Below the pieces are notes generated by a model. That model was not told where the DNA came from. It saw only the letters and a list, made by a program, of their open reading frames with translations, and did not search any database. From Omphiscola glabra (lineage: Eukaryota; Mollusca; Gastropoda; Lymnaeidae), in NCBI GenBank assembly GCA_964017045.1, contig OZ024811.1:12367818-12431817 (forward strand): a stretch of 64,000 nt of DNA, given 5' to 3'. Position 1 is the first letter of the stretch; each line of letters opens with the position of its first letter. Of this stretch, positions 33,504-48,500 are shown piece after piece. The position numbers and the translations under genes were made by a program.

Positions 33504-36500
33504 GTGTGTTGAATTTATTATTATTCAATTCATTATGCCTCATTATGATTATGGTATTAAATTCATGATCATTGACATTAGGCTATATGATTAATCTTGA
33601 AACAAATTTGAGTTAGTAAGGACGAATAAAAAAACTTAACACAAACAATACCACCCCCCGCCCCCCAAAATGTCCACTCACAATCACTTTATCTTGCTAT
33701 TTAAATTATATTAAATAGAATCTATGGTTGGCCAGATTCAGAATCTTCAAATAGTTATTGAAAGTTATGTCATGTATAAATTATTAAACAGAGTCTGTGA
33801 ATAAGTTGAGAACATATTTGTGACCATTATGATGTATAAAATATTGTTTGCTGAATTTAAATATATTTATCCATATACTATATACCATTAATCAATTAAA
33901 ATAATTAATCATCTGTATTCTTTGTCATACATGCCAACCTGTGGGATCAAAATCTGTTTGAAAATTCACCAAAAAATTTGCAATAGCATGAAAAACTTTA
34001 CAGAAAAAAATTAAAATTTGAAAAAAAAAGTATAATTAATTAGTTTTTTTTTATTAACATAATTTTCAATGTTTTAAATGCTTGCAAACTTTGCCTCTTG
34101 ACTCATCATTAGTTTGAAAACCCAAGCAGCAAACTTGACATGTATCATTGTTAATGTTATTGTTGTACTTAATAAATAGTTGCGATTGTTAAACTATTTT
34201 AAGAGTATTAAGATGATTTCTGCCAGCAGTTTTGATTTTTTTTTTTAACATTTAGTTATTTAGAACGAACTCTCACAAATTATCGATAATGACCGATAAA
34301 CATTACTGTGACTGTGAAGGATCAATAATTCCAAGATATTCTGTCAGCCGCTCACATTAAGACTTCACCGTTGTGTCTAATTCCAACTTCCCTTTATTTT
34401 CTTATTTTTTTAAATTTGCCTAATAATTTTAAGGTTTACCTCAAATGTTGAATTGAATAGCAATTTAGATGTAATCAGATATAATTATTTGGATAATTAG
34501 ACTAGTCACATTAATTTTGAGTTATACAGATTCCAATGCTTAAATATATAAAGGGAAAATAATTTAATCTATCTTGACAAAAATATTGAGTTTGCTTTCA
34601 ATTTTATAACCTTATTTTTTTTTACTGCATGTGGGTTGGGGGAGATCATGTGGGTAGAAATATTTTGTTTGTACCCTGTGTGCCATATGGATATAACATG
34701 TTAATTGAAAAAGATTTGTAATTATGGTTTGCTACTTAAAATAGTTACTACCGCTCAACGCTGTAGCATTATTGTTAGAACACCTGCACCCTGTGTAGAT
34801 GGGACTTGTTAACCTTTTTTGCAACTCATTTAAGAGAAGGCAACTCTGAAATAAAACCCAAAGATGGAGTCCCATAGGGCGGTATGACACTGACACAACG
34901 AAAATTCTGAAAACTCGTGCAATGTGGAATGCATAAACAGTGAAACACACAAAAAGACACAGAGTGCTGGTCATCTTCTGCATTCTGGTCGATTTCCAGT
35001 CATCTTGACTAAGTCTTGCCTTAAGATCAAACAGACAAGAGGGTGAGGCTGATGAATTGAGCAACTCTCCCTCACTTTAAACAAAGTGCATCTCAAATCA
35101 AGGCTACTACTCAAGTCAATGCCACCACTCAAATTGAGGCTACTACTCAAGTCAAGGCTACTACTCAAATTGAGGCTACTACTCAAATTGAGGCTACTAC
35201 TCAAATTGAGGCTACTACTCAAATTGAGGCTACTACTCAAGTCAAGGCTACTACTCAAATCAAGGCTACCACTCAAGTTGAATATTGCCTTGGTCATCTT
35301 TGGGACAAGCAATAAATAATAATTATTTTTAACGAATGGTATCAATGAAACCATACCGAGTTTCTAAATTTAGATGTCCTACCAGTCCCAGACTTTGGAC
35401 TAAAGGTCATTTTGAATGGAGCAATAGGATTTAAGCTTCCTGTTGACCACTGTTGAACTTATGGCATCGCCAGTTTAGAACTTGTGTCTTGTGCAAAAAT
35501 ATTTCTATTTTAAATCCAGTGTAAGACCACTCAAAAAACCTAAACGGCCATACAACAAGAAAAACTATTAAAAAGTGAAAAATATTTTTAAAGCATACCA
35601 ATTACAGGTAACCTATACAGATTGGCATGTATGTTTTGTATCTTTTCCAACTAACATTAGTTAGTAAGACTGTTCCAGTAAATTGATTCTTGACTAACAC
35701 ACAAAATAGTTTATTGGATTAAAAAAATCTAAACCCTCATAAGTTACCAACGCCACTGTTGGTGTTTATTCCTATGTCTCTGTGTGTTCATGTTTTATAT
35801 GAAGGTGTTTGTATAAAGAACACACATTTTTCAACAATACCAACAAAAAATGATAACTTAATATGGTTGCACCATCTTGAAACACTAGATTTAATAATAC
35901 ACTGGTATATATATAAAAAAAAATATGGACAAAATTCACTGGCACAGGAAGAGAGGGTGGATGAGGCAGTCAGCCCTGGGGTGCACTTTTTGGGGTGTGT
36001 GGGATTTTCAGGCTACTACATTTACTACATATTGTTCAAGTTTGATTTGTATTCTCTATGATTTGTGGTTTTATGAGTGAGGTATGGCAAAAGGACCACC
36101 ATTGCTTCACATGACTTAGCCTGCTCACCACATGCCTCCATTTTCATCAATTCATACTCTTGCCTGTTCCCACACTAGGCTGTGTTCAGCTATTGCAGCT
36201 TTACTGGCAACACTTTTGCCACCTTGAACAGTACATCATTAAACAAATTTTTTTAAAGAAGCTTACTGCAAACAAGGGCTATCATTGTAGCAAATCCTAT
36301 TTGTGAGATTAGTTGGGTTTTTTAATGTTTAAGTTAGCTCCCTTTCCTTATTGAAAAAGGAAAAATAAAAATTGATTAATTTTTTTAGCGGTATACAAGT
36401 ATTGCCATGAAGATTCATTAGGATTAATTTTAGCTGGAAAAAAGTTATGAGTGGATTTTAAAGTAAAACGTAAAATGTCATAGCACACATATATTTAAGC

Positions 36501-39500
36501 CCACTTTCATTAATATTTAGTAACCACTGGAGTCAAGGAATTTCAATAGTTATGCAGTTCTGGTATAACAGCACAAAATATAAATTGTAAACACATTTTT
36601 GGAATTATTTCTTTTAATTAAAATATTGAATACATATTTCATGTTATTTTTTTCCAAATGAGTGTTAGAGTAAACACTTCTAGAATAATTTTCAGTGACT
36701 AGCCTTAATTTAAACATTCCCAGTTTAGTTAAAATGCTAAAATGTAGCAACATTTTTTTTCTTTTTTAATTTACTACATGTAAGAATCGCTACTTCCAAG
36801 CTTGCTTTACAAATTTTTATGATCAGCCTTTATGACAATTCGTGGGTTAACCTCGGCAGTGCAAAGTTTAGTTGTTGTATCATTGATGCAAACTTTTACA
36901 TACCGTGAATCAAGAAACGCTTGATGATCTATAACTCAACGATCAAACAGCTAAAGTACCACCAAAAAAAAAAAAAAAAAAAAAAAAAAAAGATGCCAGG
37001 AAAATAAAGAAAATTTAAACTGAATGTTTAATGTCTTACCTTACAAAGCCATTAAAATTTCAATCCACACCCCTGGGTTAAGTCATAATCATTTTAGAGA
37101 CATTTTAAGATTCTGCCATCTCATAAAATGAATGACCCATGCTGAGAGAGGTGAGGATAAAAAAAGTAATGAAACAGTTTTTTGTAAATTGGGTTTGGGG
37201 GGTGGGGGTGGAGTGGGGGTTTAAATATAAAGTGGGTATCAAATTTAAGATAAATCTTTAAGCAGGAAGGAGTTAGTTTATTTTTATTAAATGGATAAAA
37301 ATATTTTTTTGGTTTATTACCTAGAGTTTTTAAAAAAGAAAAAAAAACCTACAACATTAAGCATATGGAAAATGTTACAGAGCCGATACATATTGATACT
37401 TATTCAAGAAGCAAATTAGAAATAAAGACACTTAGGAAGACACAGGGCAGTGCTCTGCCGTGCTATGTAGATAGGATAATTAAAGAACAACATTGGAGTC
37501 AATCAATATAGATATCAGGCATTGGATTTGATATTACTGCTGCTGGGGCTTTGATAGAAAATCTGCCAAACTACAAGTACTTATTCTTAAGGCATTTGAT
37601 TGTCCGTGGGAGGGATTTTCTCTCATTAGCTCAATAAAATTTCATTTGCGCTAAATATTTTTGAATAATTTGATTGAAACAGAAAATAAAAACACACGTA
37701 ACATTAATTCTATTTGACTCAAAAATTTATATTGGCTTTTAAACTGATCTAACGCTATGGCAAGTAAACGAAGCATGTCCGTTGAGCTAAGCAAACCTCC
37801 CATTCTTAAACAAATTGTACAAAATAGTTCTGCTGTATACCGGAGACATTCTGTGTTTTCTAGTGACTCCCGATATGTTGTTTCAATGATACGGAAGGGT
37901 GAGTACTCACATTAGTTCTAATATTTCCAGTTCATTAGTTATTTGAGACAAACAAAAAATAGATACATAGCGATGTTCTCTATAATTTGTTTGATATTTT
38001 GCAAAGTTCTACAATTTAAAAAAAATTGTGGTCACTCTGGGCATGAGTGTGAACATTACACAAGAAAACAGGTTACACGTTGTATAAATTCTTTATTTGT
38101 TTACAAAAATAATTCTTTACTTTTTAATGCTGAATGATTTGTATACACTTTAAAATACTTGTGATTTATTGAGATGTGCAGAGCCTGTAAATTTATTTGT
38201 GAAAAATTAAACTGAACAAGACACAATGAGTTAAATGATACAATGAAGTTTGTAATTCTCTGTCATAAAACTCAGTATAGAATATTTTGTTCTACATTCT
38301 AATTCTTTTGGCTGTATCCATGCTTTGGGTACATACAATCTAAGTCAACTGCACCATTACTTTGATAGCTCTTAATTCTCACAATCATGTACAAGATGTA
38401 GGCTAAATCACCCTGCTCTATTTCTCTGCTTTGGTTTTTTTTTATGACAATAAACAAGCTAAACCTCCCCTTTCACATTCTGCACTTGATGCCATAAATG
38501 TCCCACCAATGTCCAACAGCTTTGACAAATTAGAATATTCTTCTCTTTGAAAAGCTACTTGCACAAATTCCAGAAAACTGTTCACTGATTTTTTTATTTC
38601 AATTTTCTCTTAGCATAAAACTAGAAATTACTATAATGATTCCTAGTAGCTGTTCCTGGTAAAGCAAGCGAAAATGAACATTTCTTAATCAAATAACTGA
38701 CTTCATCATTGTTAAATGCAAAAGTCACAATCTGATTTCAGCTTTGTGACAACAAAAATCCATTTTTACTGGAAATCTTCCATCCAAATGACAACACTTT
38801 TTCAATAAGCTTTTAAAAAAAAAATGGTTTTTGAATCTATTGAAACCTCCTTTGCTGCATACTCCTGAACAATAGTTTTAATCTTCTCACTCCATTCAGG
38901 AAACTCCCTAAGGTACTGAGATTTGATTTTGTTTATCTTTGCACATATCCTTTCAGTCTCATTGTGTTAATCCACTTATTTGTTTCCTTTGTTTATAAAG
39001 CCTTTACATAGGGGCTGCCAACTCTTCAAACAAATCATTGAGAACTTCTAGTGCAAAAAATGAATTTTCGGATCATTAAATTTTTTTTTTTTCTTGTAGC
39101 ATCTGGTACTTTTTACTTTTTAATGGGATCATTTGATGTTTGCAGCTCTTTACTGAAGTACTGAATGATGATGTCATTTTTTCTTATAGCAGTGCATTAT
39201 AACCTATCAAAATATGCATGTATGCCTATAACAGTTTATTCAAAATAAATATGTTCTCATCTTATTACAAAAGTGACCTGAAAATATATATAGACTAAAA
39301 GTTTCTATGTATTCATGTGTGTCGGGGGCCGTCCATAAAGTACGTCAGTCTATTTTTCAACAATTTTTATCCACCCCCCACGTGTCACAACGTAGACCCC
39401 ACCCCACCCCCAAAGTACGTCACACTTTCAAACCAAACATTTTGTTACAAAATTAAAAACTTAATATAAAACACACTTCGCTGTTTACCTATTAAATTTA

Positions 39501-42500
39501 TAAAAGTGACATCTTCTGTCAGAAATCGCCCATCACAACAGAAAACTTCAACATCAATTTCAGATTTTATAAGTATGATAAAAATAGAAGAAACAAAAAA
39601 AGTACACATGTGACATCACACAAGATATTTGTCCCGCTCGAAGATTTTTTTGTCCCCGCCCCCAACCCCTCCTTTTGTTCTTCTTTTCAAGTGGCTACCA
39701 AGGCAAGCATTGAATTGTCACGATTCCTGTCAAGGATTATATTCTTTTTTTTATATATATTTTTTTCTACAATCAGTTAATCTTATTATTATTTTAACAA
39801 GCAAAGGATCTTTATCTAAAGTTTAATGGAACTCTTTCCATGTTTCCACTTACCAACTTGATCTCGGCACGTGTACTCACATACAGACAAGACTCTACAC
39901 AAATGAACTAGATTCTCCACAAACAAATAGACTCTCCACAAACTAATTTAATGAACTAGACTCTCCACAAACAAACTAGACTCTCCACAAACTAAACAGA
40001 CTCCACAAACGAACTAGACGCTACAAAAAAGAACCAGACTCTCCACAAACTAACTTAATGAACTAGACTCTCCACAAACTAACTTAATGAACTAGACTCA
40101 CCACAAACGAACTAGACTAGACTCACCACAAACCAACTAGACTCACCACAAACCAACTAGACTGACCACAAATGAACTAGACTCACCACAAACAGACTAT
40201 ACTCTCCATAAAAGAACTAGACTCTCCACAAATAAACATGCGTCTTTACACATTCAAATTTAAGCGCCTTTTAAAACTTTCTTAAGTTTAGTTACTTTTT
40301 GAAAATACATGCTTCACAATAAACGTGGCACTATTAAACCATTTGACTATTGATTTATTTCAATCAATCCCAAAAGACCTCGCTACTTCAGTTTGTGTAC
40401 TTTCTCCAATAATTTGGCCTACTCAGCTCTGACTTGTACTGTTGGTAGATGTAGAAGTTTAGGCTACTGACTGTGGAGTGGTCACAATTGACAGTCAGAA
40501 AGGATTATCCGGTAATCAATAACACGCATGTAAGAATTTTATATTGACAGCATTGGCCTGTTAGCAAGTATTGATCAGTTATTGACTTGAATGTTGCCCA
40601 GTAACTTTCGATCAGTTTATTTAAGCCTATCAATATTTGGTACGGGTGTAGCTTGTCTTTCTTGTGCCTAGTTAGTTGATCAGGAAAAGAGATTGTCTTT
40701 GGTTGAAATTTTTTTTGACATTTATTGATATTGCAAAACTTATTCACTGCAGCGAGTATTTTGTGTTTTGAAAATGAGAAATTGTTTTTTTATAAAGAAT
40801 TGTAAATCATAAAAAGTGCTTTCTGATATAATTGTTATATAATCAAAGGATTACATATATAATTAATACTAATAGAGTAGATGATTATAGACTATAAAAT
40901 TATTTTTGTGATTAGCCCTGCTGTACGTTAAGTAGTACTTTTTTTTAAATAACTGATTCTATTCATGAAGTGTCTTTAAAAAAATAATTGGTATGTGTTT
41001 TGTTCTGAAGTGAGAGCCACACACATCATAGGTTTGTCACAAACTAAATTTTATTTCAAACTGTGTTTCTAAATCCAAAGTTTCTTCTATTTTATAATAT
41101 ATATTTATACATAAATTTCTTTCTTTGAAATAATTTCTCATTTTTTGCTTTCTTTGCATCTCTCTAGCTCATTCCACTCCTTGCCATGTCTTTGACACTC
41201 TCTGTTGAGGTCCTTTCTCCTTAATGTGTTCCAGGCAAAGCCTTCGTGTGGGTCCTGCAACCCCTGAAATTGCAGATATTTAAGGGGCCCAAAGTTTTTG
41301 GAAAGCATTATAAACTGCATAGTGGTAGGCGGGCATCAAAAAGTCACAGAACGGCTCTGTTTCCATGGTTCTATCCCTTTTGCCCAGTGGATTTCACAAC
41401 AGATATTCACTATAAATTATTATTTTTTGGTTGTCTAAATGTATGGCAGATCCGTCATTTACTTTTCTGTGTGGGAAGTGTTAAAAAAAACAAAATGACC
41501 CCCTTATCATGTCATAATTACTTCTTATTGGCAACTGTTGATCCTAGATAATCATAATAACATGTGTACCTGCCCATTAGCATTTTTTTTACTATTATGC
41601 ATTTATAACTGAAGTTGTATTGGAGATAACTTGGACATTAAAGAGTTATACAGCTTTATTCAGGACACAAAGACTGACAAATTTTGTTACCAGATTTTTT
41701 AAAAAGCAACAAAATTCCTGTGGAAAAAATCAGTTGAAAGAAGCTAAGTTAAACTTATTGTTAGAAGAGGAAAACTTAAAAAATTATGGTGGACCCTTTC
41801 CTTTTTAAAAAAAATATTTCAAATATTAATATAGGTACTAAGTTAGTCCTTATTTGACAAAGTATGATATTTTTAATCACTTTATTAAAAAATATATTTC
41901 AAACTCTTTGTTGCTGCAGCCTGTTGCTCTATTTTGCTATGTTTGCTTCTGAGAAATTTTTGTCTGTTAATTATGAAAGGAAAACCATTGACTCTGTGAA
42001 TAAAAGGAAATGAACACTACATGTATCAGATATCCAGCCAAAATCATTTAAAAAGTAATGTCAGCTAAAGGAGTGGCCCAGAAACAGCAGCCAGTGGCCC
42101 CCATGCCTGGGCGGGGAGCAAGGCGAATGTCTATTGTGGCATCTGTCCGTAAGAGCTAATTTTTCAGACTTGACAAAGACACTGTTGCACACAATCTGCA
42201 GACACCACACCTTTCTGATAATCATTTGTTTTCTTTATAAACTTATCTGGCCAACTCATAAATTCAGACATACATCTTGGCATGAAAATTAACAGTTTTC
42301 AAAACACCATTTAGATCAGTTGTTCTCAACCTTCCTAATGTCGCCACCCTTTAATACAGTTCCTCATTGCTGTGGCAACCCCCCACCATAAAATTATGTT
42401 CATTGCTACTTCATAACTGTAGAGCATATGTGTTATCTGGTCTTAGGCTTGAGAACCGCTGATTTAGATGGATGCAGTAAAGAACTTTATTTATTTATTA

Positions 42501-45500
42501 TTATTTTTAAAAATTCACTTGAATTCTTATTTTTTCCACTTATATAATTATGTTTATAAGATATTCACCAATCAAATTCTCCTTTACATTATCTTCAAAA
42601 AGGGTTGAGGTTGGGATTGGGTAATCTAATTGAGTAATGTCTTATAGGTAGAGGAGAAATAACAATATTTTTAAACTGATTTTATTGATGGCAAAGAATA
42701 TTAAATACCTCACATCATTTAGAATAATTGCCAGGGCTGTTGTTTCTCCACATGCTGATCTTTAAAAAAAATTTCAATATTTTCAGAACGTTTTAAGAAA
42801 GGAAAAACAGATGGAACTCGTGAGGTATCAACCACACCATCACATGAGCCAGAAGATAGGCTTGGAACCACCAAAATTTGGAATGATGAGATTGCAAAGC
42901 TTCAGATAAAACAAGATGACCTAGTCAAGGTGCCCGAATACATTTTTATTGGAAAAGATGTTTTCAAAAAATAACGATTTTCTACATTTGCTTTAATTTT
43001 CTAACTTAATCCATGTACCGTATGATAAGATGCTCTACTAATATGTCCTGCTGACAAAAGAATTATATTTTTTGAAGTCAAGTCTACACACACACAAATA
43101 TAAATTTTATCATGAGAATCATTCTAAGTTTTCTGTTTTAAATCTTATACAAATTCTTTTTTTTAATTAGAGTTTGTGTTAAGGTACCCCTCCATAGCTG
43201 ATGTCTTACATCTAGTGGGGATTTGGTGGTGGGGGGGGGGGGGGGGTCAAAAATTTGTAATTATGTGTAATGAGGATGACTATTAATTTTTCTTTTTACA
43301 AATTTGCAAAGTGTGGATAGGGGTTGTGCTGAAAAAAAATCAGCAACAACAGCATGACACCAGTTATCAATGATTGCAAAACATTATTTGATAAACACAA
43401 TGGGGTGAAAGCTTTTTAATTATTATTGTTTTAAATATTGACAATATTTTTCTAACAATTTTGCCAAGATCCAACCCCCGCATCCACCTTTAGAAGAAAA
43501 GAAAATGGGCATCAAAAGAGTTCCTGTGAAAAAAGCCAAGAAAATACCAGAGCAAGAGAAAATGTAAATATTAAGTTTTCTCTTCCTCATATAGATATAT
43601 ATAAGGTGGCCCAAAAAATGTGATAACTTCTCTTTATTGTCAGAAGTATAAACAAGGCATCAATGCTTACAAAAAATCATTGAGATTGAACATTTTTACT
43701 AGCGTAATAATTTTCATACAACTGTCAACGACAGAACATTATATTAATTCAATCATATACCCTTTGTTACGAGATGTTCTCACTTCTTCTGGGCAACCCT
43801 GTATGTATAAATTATATATATATTTTTCCTTTACTTTTCTTTAAAATTAATGATACTCATTATTGATTTTTTTAAAACTGAAAATACTTTGTTAACAAAA
43901 TTAAGTGTTGGTTTCATTCATATTTTATTCTAGACACAAAGTATTATTTATGAGTTGTTCTTTTTTAATTTCTATGTATCATTTGCACCACTATAAATAT
44001 ATTGTTTTTCATATCTTTTCACCAGATTATAATCTCATTATCATTACCAATGATAGACTCACTATGAAACATGCAAGACTGTTAATTAAAATGTATTCAG
44101 ATTTCTTTCTCCATACACTCTAAATCTTCCCTTCTCTCTTTCAGCGCCAGCCCACCAAAACCGAAACAAAATCATCCATCCAGTGTTAAAGACTATGCAG
44201 GTGACAGAGGAGTTAATTCTGAGACATATAATGACATTATGAAAGTCTAATTATAAAACAATTTAGTTGTTTTTTTTTTGACTGCTCACACAATAAGTGT
44301 GTGTATTGCAAATTATCCAATGTTAAGCTTTCTTCACCTTTAACCTTCAAGTTTCCAGTTTTAAAATGCTGTCTAAATCAATGACAGGCTATGCTGGGCC
44401 AAGATACGATGAGAAAGGGGATGTAATACCTTACAGCATTCTTGGGAAGTATGAGGATTTTCACAGAGAAGCAGTTCAAAGGGGAGATCTACTTGAGGTA
44501 AATAATTCATATGGCTATTTTCTTATGAATGTTTTTTTTCGTTCTAAAAATATTAAACATAAATTATCATGTTACAAGCTGGAGATTTCATATATGCCCT
44601 ATCACCAAGATGTAGCATTCCCATTGCAGTATGTAATCTCAATATATCCATATTTGTAAACATGGTCATCAAACAAATAATGCCATTTTGAAAACAATCA
44701 ATCTAAATGAAACACAGGTCTATATCCTCTTCATTATTTTGGCATCTGCCTTTCTTGATAAAGGTAATGGTATGGATGTGCTGGAAGTGACAAATCCCCT
44801 AGGACTTGGAGGGGTGTTATGTAGGACATAAGCTGTTTCGCAGACACCAGATCCTTTCTCTCAACAAAACTGGCAAACCCCTTGGAACATCAGCTGCAAG
44901 ATAAAGCTAACTTGTTTTTATAAACTAATACACCACTAAGTAAAGACGAAATAAAAATGTGAGCTATTTAATTTGTTTATTATTTGTTTAAAACAAAGGA
45001 TTTACCTACGCCAAAAGATGAAGATAGAACAGACACTCCATCAGTCAAGTATGAAAAGAAGGAGCAGCCAATCAGACTGAGCCAGGATGAGAGCAATGCC
45101 CTAAGAAACTGGAATATTAAAATGATGGAACGCAAGAGGCAACAAGGCTACATCTCCAGTGAGTATCAGAAGTGCTGTCCCACACTTTGATGGACAGTAT
45201 ATTTTTTTGTCAATATCATTAATTTGCTTTTGAGTTTGTGTATAGTTTTACTTCATCAAGTAATTATCTTGTTGTCACAGATGTGTTATTAATGAGTCAT
45301 GCATGTCTTACTCATTCGGTAAGCAAATGTTTTATAAAAACAGTTTTAAATTTAAAGTAATAATTTGTGTCTAGAACTTCTCCAGAAGCCTTTAGACCAG
45401 CTTGCTATGAACCAGGCAGACAACTTCAGGGAGACACAGGAACAACGCTACCTTATAGACAGGACTATTCCAAAAGTGGACTATGGCAAAGGCTGTAAGT

Positions 45501-48500
45501 CTAAATACATTGTGTGGCCTTTTGTTGATGTGAGTGTCCTGTATTTTTGTTTATATGGTGAACAAGAGTATTTTATCTTGTTTTTATTGTGAGTTTGAGT
45601 CAGCCACGTCTGACTGGTGATTGGTTGATGGGTGAATGACAGAAGTATAAAGGGTGTGTGATTTTTTTTTTAGTGAGGGAGGAATGTCTATGGAACATTT
45701 TGTTAAAATAAATGCTTTGGAATGCTGATGATGATTTTTGAACAACATTTTGGAGAGTAGATTAATTTAGTTCTCCTACAATTAACAGTTATATTGATAG
45801 CAAATCCATTTATTTTAGAATTCTTCTGACCTTGGATTTAAGGTTTTGCTATTTACAGTGTTTAAAGTGGACACTATCTGGATTTTAAAACCAGTTTAAG
45901 TGATTTAAGTCTAAATTGCAGAAAATATTGCAATTAAATATGGTGTTAACAAAAATTTCAGATCGTGTTGGTAGTGAGTTTTGGAATCAACAAAGGCAGC
46001 TTGGAGACGATTTGTTCGGAATACAGTAAGTTAGCATTGGACATTGGTCACTTAAAAGTCACATTCAGACTAGAAAAAAATTCAATCAATTTAAATAACT
46101 ACACATTTGTATGTTAACTCCAGAGGGTACAAAATACTGCAGCATGCATTGTATTGTGGAGAAAGAAATCTGACCATATCACACCAGTTCTACGAGATCT
46201 CCATTGGGTTCCTGTGAGTGAGCGCATTAACCACAAAATTCTGTCCCTGGCATACAGCTGCATAGAAGGCTCTGCACTGGAATATCTGAATGAACTGATT
46301 CATAAACACGCATCCTTAAACAAACTGAGGTCTTCTACACAGTCCTTACTTACAATTCCCAGTGTGGATGAACACAGAAAAAAGTATTACGGAGGGCGCT
46401 CGTTTGAAGTGATAGCGCCAAAATTATGGAATAGTATGCCTCAATCTTTGAGGGGTATTGAAAAGGATAAAACATCATTTAAGAAACATTTTAAAACTTT
46501 TTTGTTTAAATAGATTTATGAAAACCAGAGCGCAGTGAGCATGCTAAAGTAGCATGGATACCAGCGCTATATAAATATCCAATCAATCAATCAATCAAAC
46601 TTTTACTACTTAAATACTTCTAATCTAAGCTATCAGCTACATTTGAAAAAAAAAAATTTTTTATTATGTCTCCACAGCTGTCAAATAATAATGTTAAAAT
46701 CAATAATAAAAATGTCATGATTAACAATTTTTCATCAATAAAAAATTCCATATATTTGAATATTTTAGCATGTCCTTGACACAAACTCAGAAAGGTTATC
46801 CCCCGCCTGTGGAGCATGTTGGACTTCCTAAACTAACCAAAGAAGAAAAAGGTGAACTGCTATATCATCAAAGCAAATTATGTTTAAGATCTAAACCAAT
46901 CACAATCTCCACTTTAATCCATGATATTTGTTATCATTCCTTGGTGACGATTTCTCACTCTGGGTTTGACTTTCAGAAGCTCCTCATTCATTTTGTTGTA
47001 TATTTATTTATTTGGGGTTCAATACCAGAGAATTTACTGTTTTAACATTGTCAGCTGGTTCACTTGTGTGTGTCTATAAATCAAATTCAAACTGACAGGT
47101 TGTGAATGGATTGGTAAAGGAAATGCTCATGTCAACTATCCCTGGCACAAGTCTGACTTCCTTAATCAGAGGTTGAAACAGCTGCAGCCTTACATAGATG
47201 AAATGGATCCATGGAAACCAGTGAGTCTCGTGGGACAGGTGTTGTGCGTCAGTGTGACTAGTGTCCTTTTTCATGTGTCAAGTTGACTGATGCCTTGTCG
47301 TCATGTGTCAGTTTGACAGGTGTCTTGTTTTGACATATCAGTTTGATAGGTATCTTATCATGAGTCAGTTTGACAACTGTCTTGTTATGTGTCAGTATGA
47401 GAAGTGTCTTGTTAATATATACAGATGGGTTGCTGTCATGTATCAGTTTGACTGGTGTCTTGTGAATTACTTAGGATGTGTAACATTGAGAATGTCTAAG
47501 TCAGTAAGTTTGGTATGTATTGTAATTATATGGATGTTTACTAATGACTTAGCCAGATGCTTTTGGTAAGATTCCTATGTTATTGGGGAAACTTACAAAA
47601 AAAGCACATCTCAATTAGTTAACTTTAATTTTTGGTTCCAGTGGAACTTCTTAGACTTGAGTTTAGAATAATTTGAGCACAGTTTCAACAAACATTTGTG
47701 ATCATGATCTAAAGCTGTTGGTGTCATGATCTAAAGCTGTTGGTGTGATGATCTAAAGCTGTTGTTGTCATGATCAAAAGCTGTTGTTGTCATGATCTAA
47801 AGCTGTTGGTGTCATGATGTAAAGCTGTTGGTGTCTGATCTAAAGCTGTTGGTGTGATGATCTAAAGCTGTTGGTGTCATGATCTAAAGCTGTTGTTGTC
47901 ATGATCTAAAGCTGTTGGTGTCATGATCTAAAGTTGTTGGTGTCATGATCTAAAGCTGTTGGTGTCATGATCTAAAGCTGTTGGTGTCATGATCTAAAGC
48001 TGTTGGTGTCATGATCTAAAGCTGTTGGTGTCAATGTTGTCTATTTTGAAATAAATCTGTTTACAATGTTCCAGGATTTTGACAATTTGCAAGTCACTGG
48101 TACAAACAAAACTGATGAAAAATCTGATGAGGAAGACAGGAAAAAGGAAGAGGAGGAATTTGATGCCTATTTGGATGGATTTGGGGTTGACCATGGTGAT
48201 AACCAGATGGGATTGGAAGGAGATGGAAGAACCAGTGAAGGGTAAGACATGTGAACTGTAACTTCAATTAGTAAAGTATTAGTTTCTTTCTTAGTTGTGT
48301 ATATGATACGTCTCATACCCATGGAAAACATATGGGCATGTTTCAAAATAGGTAAATCATGAGGAACAAGTAAAGATTTTGGATATTTTGGTGACAGCCT
48401 TGCTGCAATACCAAGATTTGTAAAATAAATGGGACCAATCATAAATCACATCCATAACACTCACTTCTAGAGCTGTTGCTATTCACATCTCTTTCTTGAT

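Larger units (their letters stand above)
33504..42786 (+). other. First intron region of MYCBPAP
   Basis: Over 9 kb without common coding exons. Besides candidate exons 1b and 1c it holds an 18 bp minisatellite (35083-35280), a 27-base A-run near 36964, a fragment like the 3028-4523 element (about 39325-39430), an irregular repeat (39903-40240), a weak LINE remnant (41138-41265, minus) and the SPIN-like element. The rest is AT-rich with nothing recognised. Confidence 0.6.

Noticed and set aside
34971..35354. Leu/Ser-rich open frames on both strands
   Set aside because: Products of the 18 bp minisatellite.
44201..44387. Reading through the 44145-44200 donor (continuing GDRGVNSETYNDIMKV)
   Set aside because: It ends at a stop within 50 bases. 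The spliced form to 44388 keeps phase and continues the conserved MYCBPAP sequence.
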